Below, one piece after another: positions 59,127 through 64,000 of a stretch of DNA of 64,000 bases. Position 1 is the stretch's first letter. Every line of letters starts with the position of its first letter. The translations under genes and the position numbers were made by a program. Origin of the DNA: Piscinibacter sp050175855 (GTDB lineage Bacteria > Pseudomonadota > Gammaproteobacteria > Burkholderiales > Burkholderiaceae_C); the NCBI RefSeq assembly GCF_050175855.1, contig NZ_JBFXIO010000001.1, positions 1-64,000 of the forward strand. The letters are read 5' to 3'. Below the pieces are notes generated by a model, which ran no database searches, was not told the DNA's origin, and saw only the letters and a program-made list of their open reading frames with translations.

Positions 59127-60532
59127 GCCGCTGATCCAGCGCTCGCGACGCCAGTGCCGGCCCGGTAGCGCGGCAGCAGCAGCGGCAGGAAGAAGCCCGC
59201 GGTGCACAGGGCCAGCCCATAGAGGTTCGTGCCAAGCAGGATCGCGTACTTGCCGCTGCCGATGGCCCAGGCTGCCGGGATCAGGTTCACGGCTTGCAGC
59301 ACGCCCAACACGATGCCGGGCCAGAAGGCCAGGTGGAAGGACAGCGGCGAGTATCCGACCCGGCCCGAGAACAGGAAGATCGGCGCCAGGCCGATCACCA
59401 TCGTGCCGCTGATGGTCGTGGCCTTGAGGATGTCGGTGCCGGCGATCATCGGCAGGTTGCCCAGCAGCGCAAAAGCCACCATCGTCAGCGAACCGATCGT
59501 CAAGGCCTTGGGCGACGGCAAGCGGCCGGCCAGCACCGGCAGGTCGCGTGCCACCAGTTTAGAGAGCGACGTGAAGGTCGAGTCCAAGGTCGAACCGGCA
59601 GACGTGACCATCACCACGATCATTGCGAACCAGCCGGCGAGCCCCAATCCGCGCGCCACGTCCGCGGGCACGTTGCCGCTGGCCGCGATGCCTTCGAGCC
59701 GCGCATGCACACCCACCAGGCTGAAGGCGAAGATCGCCACGAAGCCCAGCACGCCAGCGACGATGAAGGCGCGCAGCATGGCCTTCTCGCGCGTGATGAA
59801 GCCGCGGTCGGTCAGAACCGGGTCATGGAAGGGGTACGACAGGGTCTGCAGGAGTGCCACCAGCAGCAGGTCGCCACCCGCATCCAGTGCGAAGTGTCCT
59901 TGCGACAGCAGCACGCCGGGCGCGTGCGCCGGCAGCACGAAGGCCAGCACCACGCCCAGGAACAGGATGAACACGACGGCCTGGATCACGTCGCTGAAGA
60001 TCGAGCTGCGCAGGCCGCCCTTCAGGCTGTAGAACAGCACTGCCGCGGTGAACAGCAGTGCCGCTCCGATGAAGCCGGCCGAGCCATTGGCACCGTAGTA
60101 GCCACCGACCACGGCGGTGTTGCTCCAGACCTCGTTGAACAGCCGCACCAGGATGGCCAGCGAGAACGCCAGTGCGGCGCCGCGGCCGTACTTGCCGATC
60201 AGGAAGGGCACCAGGCCGGTGGCTCCCTCGCGGGTGCGCAGGCGGTAGATCACCAGCCCCGCCACGGGGATTGACAGCCAGTAGGCGGCGTAGGCCAGCC
60301 CGCCAACCACGCCGTAGGTGGCGCCCAGGTTGGCCGCATTGGTCACGGACTTGGCGAAGATCCAGCTGATGAAGATGCTCAGCATCAGCGCCCACTCCGA
60401 GGCCGGTCTCCCCTGGTCATCGTGGCCGCGAAAGAAGCCGGCCTCGTCCTTCGAGCGCGGCACCACCAGGTACATCACGGCGCCGAAGACCAGCAGAAAG
60501 CCCCAGAAGAACAGTCCCTGCCATTCACTCAT
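59123..60532 (-). CDS. Sodium:solute symporter family transporter of the ArsS-like operon
   Basis: 469 residues, about thirteen helices; SSS/LeuT fold: SIFISWIFAKSVTNAANLGATYGVVGGLAYAAYWLSI, FYSLKGGLRSSIFSDVIQA, DRGFITREKAMLRAFIVAG, VTSAGSTLDSTFTSLSKLVARDL (Na site Ser pair). Between the radical SAM gene (24 bp after it) and the phosphoesterase. Possible import of a precursor or export of the product; substrate unknown. Confidence 0.88.
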   Translation of the reverse strand: MSEWQGLFFWGFLLVFGAVMYLVVPRSKDEAGFFRGHDDQGRPASEWALMLSIFISWIFAKSVTNAANLGATYGVVGGLAYAAYWLSIPVAGLVIYRLRTREGATGLVPFLIGKYGRGAALAFSLAILVRLFNEVWSNTAVVGGYYGANGSAGFIGAALLFTAAVLFYSLKGGLRSSIFSDVIQAVVFILFLGVVLAFVLPAHAPGVLLSQGHFALDAGGDLLLVALLQTLSYPFHDPVLTDRGFITREKAMLRAFIVAGVLGFVAIFAFSLVGVHARLEGIAASGNVPADVARGLGLAGWFAMIVVMVTSAGSTLDSTFTSLSKLVARDLPVLAGRLPSPKALTIGSLTMVAFALLGNLPMIAGTDILKATTISGTMVIGLAPIFLFSGRVGYSPLSFHLAFWPGIVLGVLQAVNLIPAAWAIGSGKYAILLGTNLYGLALCTAGFFLPLLLPRYRAGTGVASAGSAA

Positions 60533-60556
60533 GTCGCGGTCCTCGAAGTCGTTGAA

Positions 60557-61555
60557 TCAGGCGCCGCAGCTCGGCGCAGAGGCGGTCGTGGCCTCGAGGG
60601 CGCCGCCGCAGCTGGAACCCTGGCCGGCGGTGCAGCCGAAGCAGTGGTCGGCCACACGGATGGGGCGGTCGTCCAAGGCTGCAGCCGTGATGTCGGAGAT
60701 GTGCAGACGGGGCTTGCCCGCCTGCTGGATCGGCAGGCCCAGCTGCTGGTTGAAGTCGCAGTCGTACAGGTAACCCTGCCAGTCCACGCTCACGAGGCTC
60801 CGGCACATCACCTGTTCGAGGTTGTCGTCCCGGTGTGCGCTGCGCAGCAGGTCCATGTAGCTGTTGAACTGGCCCTTGGACACCAGCATCGAGCCGAATC
60901 GCTGGATCGGCATGTTGGCCAGCGTGAACAGCTGGTTGAAGACGACACCGAAGTGCGCCGCCAGATGCCGCTTGTAGTCGCGCTCCAGCGCCTCCTGCGG
61001 CGGAGGCAGGCTGGCGCCCTGCGGGTTGTAGACGAGGTTCAGCGTGAGGGCGCTGCCCGGCTGGCCGTAGCCGAGGGCGTTGAGCCGTTGCAGGCCCCGA
61101 ATGCTCGCGTCGAAGGTGCCCTTGCCGCGCTGGCGGTCGACGTTGTCTTCCAGATAGCAGGGCATCGATGCCACCACCTCGACGCCATGCGCGGCCAGGA
61201 ACTCCGCCAGGCCTTCCTGGCCGGGTTCCTCCAGGATGGTCAGGTTGCAGCGGTCGATGACCCGCACCCCTCGGGCCCGGGCGGCCACGACCAGGTCGCG
61301 GAAGTGGCGGTTGAGCTCAGGCGCGCCACCGGTCAGATCCAGGGTGCGCACGTCCGGGCTGCCGGCCAGGAAGGCGATCACCGCATCGATGGTGTCGCGC
61401 GACATCTCCTCGGTGCGGTTCGGGCCGGCGTTGACGTGGCAGTGTTGGCAGCTCTGGTTGCAGCGGTAGCCCAGGTTGATCTGCAGGGTGTCGACCGTGC
61501 GGCGACGCAGCGCCGGAAAGTCGGTGCGGAGGAGAAGGGGGAGGGTGGCGTGCAT
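60557..61555 (-). CDS. arsS: ArsS-like radical SAM/Cys-rich domain protein (TIGR04167/DUF3641 type)
   Basis: 332 residues from ATG 61555. Radical SAM cluster motif CNQSCQHC (Cys32, Cys36, Cys39) in LQINLGYRCNQSCQHCHVNAGP. SAM-binding LDLTGGAPELNRHF. C-terminal Cys-rich part: VMCRSLVSVDWQGYLYDCDFNQQLG and VADHCFGCTAGQGSSCGGAL. Family members (some with Sec) are named ArsS and make 5'-deoxy-5'-dimethylarsinoyl-adenosine in arsenosugar synthesis. All positions are Cys here. No arsM is in the window, so the substrate may not be arsenic. ECF promoter 61584-61609 lies just upstream; the operon continues with a transporter and phosphoesterase. Confidence 0.9.
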   Translation of the reverse strand: MHATLPLLLRTDFPALRRRTVDTLQINLGYRCNQSCQHCHVNAGPNRTEEMSRDTIDAVIAFLAGSPDVRTLDLTGGAPELNRHFRDLVVAARARGVRVIDRCNLTILEEPGQEGLAEFLAAHGVEVVASMPCYLEDNVDRQRGKGTFDASIRGLQRLNALGYGQPGSALTLNLVYNPQGASLPPPQEALERDYKRHLAAHFGVVFNQLFTLANMPIQRFGSMLVSKGQFNSYMDLLRSAHRDDNLEQVMCRSLVSVDWQGYLYDCDFNQQLGLPIQQAGKPRLHISDITAAALDDRPIRVADHCFGCTAGQGSSCGGALEATTASAPSCGA

Positions 61556-61583
61556 GTCGATCCGTGGTGGCTTCCCCTTCCTA

Positions 61584-61609
61584 GACGGTCGCCGCGGCGA
61601 TTCCTTACA
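61584..61609 (-). promoter_or_regulatory. ECF-type promoter, TGTAAG class (16-bp spacer)
   Basis: TGTAAG (61609-61604, minus strand) and CGTC (61587-61584) followed by TA, with 16 bp between, one shorter than the others. 29 bp before the arsS ATG; back-to-back with 61627-61653. Confidence 0.65.
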
Positions 61610-61626
61610 GCTGGTGGAACCGTCGG

Positions 61627-61653
61627 CGTAAGAAAAATGAGGCATCGACCGTC
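61627..61653 (+). promoter_or_regulatory. ECF-type promoter, GTAAG class
   Basis: GTAAG (61628-61632), preceded by C, and CGTC (61650-61653) with 17 bp between, 118 bp before the ATG of the response-regulator-like gene. The downstream operon contains an ECF sigma, so this is the candidate autoregulatory site. Confidence 0.65.
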
Positions 61654-61770
61654 TGAGTTTCTTGTCGAGCCGAATACCTCGCATCTGCGTGGCGTTCGGA
61701 CCGCCGGACCTTGAGTTCTCGGCTGCCGGAGCCGAAAACGCCGATATCAGGAAAACCCCGAGGATTCCCC

Positions 61771-62232
61771 ATGGCCGTCGAAAAGCGCGTCCTGCTCGCC
61801 CGACCGCATGCCTTCATCGTCAACCAGATGCGCCCCTTCCTGCTCGAGGCGGGTTACACACCCGTCGGAGCCCAAAGCGTGGAGCATCTGGCACAGGAAC
61901 TGCGCGGGACCTTCCACGGTGCGATCATCTCGACGGCTGTCAGCTCGACCGTTGACGCCGATGCCGCGACGGTGTTCCGCCTGGTGCGCGAGAAGCTTCC
62001 CCGGCTGCCGATCGTTTTTGCGGGCATGGCGGACGCCGCCACGATGAAACTGAGCGCGGAGCGCGCAGTGAAGGCTTTGGTCAGCACGCCCACCATCACC
62101 AGCCCTCAGGACCTACGAATCTCGACCGCTGCGGACCGCTCAGCCACGTTCCTCGTGCTGCGCAAGGAAGATCTCATGCCGGGAGAGTCGCAGGAGGCTG
62201 CCATGCGCGCTTTGCGCACGCTCTTCGGTTAG
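61771..62232 (+). CDS. Degenerate receiver-like protein
   Basis: 153 residues; RVLLARPHAFIVNQMRPFLLEAGYTPVGAQSVEHLAQEL looks like a response-regulator receiver without its acidic pocket, and the usual phospho-Asp position has no Asp (AIISTAVSSTVDADAATVF). The rest continues the alpha/beta pattern (LPIVFAGMADAATMKL, ALVSTPTITS). No output domain. First gene of the operon that ends with the second ECF pair; may bind a partner as a pseudo-receiver. Function unknown. Confidence 0.7.
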   Translation: MAVEKRVLLARPHAFIVNQMRPFLLEAGYTPVGAQSVEHLAQELRGTFHGAIISTAVSSTVDADAATVFRLVREKLPRLPIVFAGMADAATMKLSAERAVKALVSTPTITSPQDLRISTAADRSATFLVLRKEDLMPGESQEAAMRALRTLFG

Positions 62233-62241
62233 AAACTGGAC

Positions 62242-62526
62242 ATGTCGACGATTCCACCGAATTCGACCCCTGGTGCTGCCGAGTGCGGCGACAGGCTGAG
62301 CCCGTCGTCCGTCATCGCACTGATGACCAGTCGGCGCATTGCATGGTCCGCGCTGAAGGTGTCGCTGGTGGTCGGTACGGTGCTGAACGTGGTCAACAAT
62401 GGCGAACGACTGATGGCCCACGGCAGCGTGAGCCTCTGGCAGGTCGTCATGAACTTCGTCGTGCCGTTTTGCGTGTCGAGCTACAGCGCGGCGCGCAACG
62501 AAGTCCAGCGTGCAAAGGGCGGGTGA
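62242..62526 (+). CDS. NrtS-like two-helix membrane protein
   Basis: 94 residues. Two hydrophobic segments: ALKVSLVVGTVLNVVNNGERLM and LWQVVMNFVVPFCVSSYSAARNE, separated by a short loop; this matches the NrtS nitrate/nitrite transporter family of small proteins. Nine bases after the previous gene; its TGA is directly followed by the ATG of the sigma gene. Role in this operon unknown. Confidence 0.75.
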   Translation: MSTIPPNSTPGAAECGDRLSPSSVIALMTSRRIAWSALKVSLVVGTVLNVVNNGERLMAHGSVSLWQVVMNFVVPFCVSSYSAARNEVQRAKGG

Positions 62527-63171
62527 ATGCGGCGCGCCTCGTCCCCATCTGTCGGACCGGTTCCCACGTCGGCTTCGAAAGAGTCGATGCAAGGCATCAG
62601 TGCCGAGGCCCTGCTGTCCCTGCGGGCCGACATGCTGCGCTTCGCCCAGCTCCAGCTGCGCAATACCGAGACGGCGGAGGACCTGGTGCAGGAGTCCATC
62701 GAGGCGGCGCTTCGCAAGTCGTCTTCGTTCGCGGGCCAATCGACGCTGAAGACCTGGGTCTTCGCGATCCTGCGCAACCGCATCATCGATCACCTGCGGC
62801 AGGCGTCCCGTACCGTGACGCTGTCCAGCCTGGTCGACGACGGCGAAGATTGGGAGGAGCGCCTGGATGCGCTGTTCAACGAGCGCGGCGCCTGGCGTGA
62901 CGGGCCAAGGCCGGTGGCGTGGCCAAACCCCGAGGAGTCGATGCAGACGAGGCAGTTCTGGGCCGTGTTTGAGACCTGCCTGGATCACCTTCCTCCGGCC
63001 ACCGGCAAGGTCTTCATGATGCGTGAGTTCCTCGGGTTCGAGTCCGACGAGATCTGCGCGCAACTGGGTATCACGACGAGTAACTGCCACGTGATCCTGC
63101 ATCGCGCCCGGCTGAAGCTGCGTGGATGCATGGACACCGGCTGGGGTCGTCCGGAGGGCTCGACATGCTGA
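62527..63171 (+). CDS. ECF RNA polymerase sigma factor (paralogue 2)
   Basis: 214 residues from ATG 62527, abutting the NrtS stop; an internal Met at 62587 (MQGISAEALLSLR) gives a more usual length and may be the real start. Region 2: FAQLQLRNTETAEDLVQESIEAAL, LKTWVFAILRNRIIDHLRQ. Region 4: CLDHLPPATGKVFMMREFLGFESDEICAQLGITTSNCHVILHRARLKLRGC. Strongly similar to paralogue 1 (19028-19669), including an inserted loop rich in acidic residues between regions. Stop overlaps the anti-sigma start by 7 bp. Confidence 0.92.
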   Translation: MRRASSPSVGPVPTSASKESMQGISAEALLSLRADMLRFAQLQLRNTETAEDLVQESIEAALRKSSSFAGQSTLKTWVFAILRNRIIDHLRQASRTVTLSSLVDDGEDWEERLDALFNERGAWRDGPRPVAWPNPEESMQTRQFWAVFETCLDHLPPATGKVFMMREFLGFESDEICAQLGITTSNCHVILHRARLKLRGCMDTGWGRPEGSTC

Positions 63172-63380
63172 ACTGCAAGGAAGTCACCGAGGTCTGCTCG
63201 GCGGAGATGGAGCGGCCGTTGCGTCTGGGCGAGCAGGTGTCGCTGCGCACGCACCTGATGATGTGCACCGGATGCTCGGAGTACCGCAGGCAGCTGAAGA
63301 CCTTGCGACAGGTGATGCAGGCCTACGCGGAAGGCAAAGCGATTGCCGACGACGCGGCGCCCGGCCAGGGGAACGGTTGA
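63165..63380 (+). CDS. Small zinc-finger anti-sigma factor (paralogue 2)
   Basis: 71 residues from ATG 63165. HxxxCxxC motif: LRTHLMMCTGCSEYRRQLKTL (His31, Cys35, Cys38), preceded by a Cys near the start (LNCKEVTEVCSAEM). Same family as 18807-19031. Translationally coupled to the sigma gene. Confidence 0.87.
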   Translation: MLNCKEVTEVCSAEMERPLRLGEQVSLRTHLMMCTGCSEYRRQLKTLRQVMQAYAEGKAIADDAAPGQGNG

Positions 63381-63413
63381 TCGTGGAATGATGCGGCCGA
63401 TCCTCCGCCGAGC

Positions 63414-63584
63414 GTGACCGCGCAGAGGCTCCTCGTCCGCGGAGTCCCCACGCTGGTCGTCGTCGGATTCGGAATACTTGCCGCCGAGTTGCTTGAACGC
63501 GTCGAGCTTCCCGAAGGCATGACGCTTCCGCGGGAAGACCTGGACCTTGAGGCCGCGCTCGCAGCGTCCGCCGCCTGTTTCTAG
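63414..63584 (+). CDS. Short ORF, possibly cut by the IS element
   Basis: 56 codons from GTG 63414 to the TAG at 63582-63584: VTAQRLLVRGVPTLVVVGFGILAAELLERV and an acidic Leu-rich end. No ribosome-binding site recognised. The stop lies where the IS630 element seems to begin (TA target), so the original gene may have been longer. Weak call. Confidence 0.35.
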   Translation: MTAQRLLVRGVPTLVVVGFGILAAELLERVELPEGMTLPREDLDLEAALAASAACF

Positions 63585-64000
63585 TGTCCTGTCCCGTTAG
63601 TAAGTGGCATTAATCATGCGTGCCTGTGCGGTATCTTGGGAACGGAGATACCGCGATGAGGACGGGCAGGCCGAAGGCTGAGTTGGTGTTGTCGGACGAA
63701 GAGCGATCGCAATTGCAGTCTTTCGCTCGCAGCCGCTCGCTGCCGTCGGGTTTGGGCCACCGAGCGCGCATCATTCTCAGCAGCGCCGAGGGCGAGGCCA
63801 ACAACTCGATCGCCGAGCGTCTGAAGCTGACCAAGGCCACTGTGGGCAAGTGGCGCGCGCGGTTCATCGAGCGACGCATCGCCGGGCTGTACGACGATGT
63901 CCGTCCGGGCAAGCCGCGCACGATCGACGACGAACGCGTGGCGCAGTTGATCAAGACCACGCTGCACACCAAGCCGGCCAACGGCTCGACGCACTGGAGC
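63582..64000 (+). mobile_element. IS630-family insertion sequence, left part
   Basis: An IS630-type transposase gene begins at 63656 and runs off the window. IS630 elements insert at and duplicate TA; the likely left boundary is the TA at 63582-63583 (TTTC-TA-GTGTCCTGTCCCG). The 70-bp leader to the gene would hold the left inverted repeat. Right end not in the window, so size and repeats cannot be confirmed. Confidence 0.7.
63656..64000 (+). CDS. IS630-family transposase, N-terminal part
   Basis: 115 codons visible, open at the window edge. Starts MRTGRPKAELVLSDEERSQL. Helix-turn-helix DNA-binding regions: NNSIAERLKLTKATVGKWRARFIERRIAGLYDDVRPGKPRTI, typical of IS630 transposases, with the start of the linker (IKTTLHTKPANGSTHWS). 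The DDE catalytic domain would follow beyond 64000. Intact as far as visible. Confidence 0.85.
   Translation, partial: MRTGRPKAELVLSDEERSQLQSFARSRSLPSGLGHRARIILSSAEGEANNSIAERLKLTKATVGKWRARFIERRIAGLYDDVRPGKPRTIDDERVAQLIKTTLHTKPANGSTHWS

Overview
The window is high-GC DNA (roughly two thirds G+C by eye), densely packed on both strands, with ATGA stop/start overlaps between many neighbours. Protein family content (selenoneine genes, TIGR03169/TIGR04282/TIGR04283-type proteins, mer, DUF4148, DUF2282/DUF692/DUF2063) points to a betaproteobacterium of the Burkholderiales, probably in the Rubrivivax/Leptothrix/Ideonella/Variovorax neighbourhood; the species cannot be read from the sequence. The theme is metal, metalloid and chalcogen handling. 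No rRNA, tRNA, CRISPR array, phage or replication origin was seen. The right edge cuts an IS630-type insertion sequence and the left edge carries a short unexplained direct repeat.

Layout. 0.2-2.0 kb: a CueR-type promoter in front of a copper-chaperone-like protein that has lost one metal-binding Cys, a DUF302 protein, a small unknown and a methyltransferase. 2.0-11.2 kb: a selenium island: selD/senC and senB on the minus strand, senA head-to-head with senB, egtD tail-to-tail with senA, then a putative selenium-oxyanion ABC transporter (binding protein, ATPase, two permeases) and a MerA-like flavoprotein. Together these can take up selenium, make selenophosphate and a selenosugar, trimethylate histidine and join the two into selenoneine. 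11.4-18.8 kb: AhpD-like proteins, AraC and HxlR regulators, a YHS protein, TfoX fragments, a thioredoxin and small exported proteins. 18.8-24.7 kb: a DUF3179-YeeE-ECF sigma-anti-sigma operon and a ketone-body operon (3-hydroxybutyrate dehydrogenase, acetoacetate decarboxylase, patatin). 24.9-27.4 kb: an EAL protein and a chimeric pseudogene made of an HD-GYP piece joined to a merA tail. 27.6-34.3 kb: a CusCBA-type copper/silver efflux operon. 34.4-37.7 kb: a merR/merTPCA mercury operon. 37.7-38.6 kb: a frameshifted gene and an exported protein. 38.7-47.0 kb: an eight-gene minus-strand operon (DedA-flavoprotein fusion, tandem-DEP protein, DUF547, cysteine hydrolase, two rSAM/selenodomain-associated transferases, a free-standing 'N-terminal-to-SelD' oxidoreductase, HD-GYP). 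47.2-52.3 kb: an MTA-phosphorylase-like gene, a bufferin operon (DUF2282, DUF692, DUF2063, DoxX), two extra Cys-rich exported peptides and a His-rich protein. 52.3-55.9 kb: a SigF/NrsF pair and a divergent thioredoxin/CcdA/lipoprotein operon. 55.9-58.1 kb: TfoX C-terminal domain, MFS and HAD genes. 58.2-63.4 kb: an ArsS-like radical SAM operon divergent from a second ECF sigma operon. 63.6 kb to the end: IS630.

How it works together. Eight intergenic sites share TGTAA(G/T)-N16/17-CGTC. They precede the DUF3179/sigma operon, the 3-hydroxybutyrate operon, the 37.8-kb gene, the DedA/transferase operon, mtnP, the bufferin operon, the arsS operon and the second sigma operon. Both paralogous ECF sigma/anti-sigma pairs lie at the end of an operon headed by such a site, so I infer two autoregulated ECF factors joining the scattered arsenosugar-like (rSAM/selenodomain) genes and the bufferins into one regulon. 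The SigF pair and its divergent redox operon have a different motif, GTAACC-N16-CGAA, present once in each direction. The combined regulon, together with the complete selenoneine island, is the most interesting content of the window.
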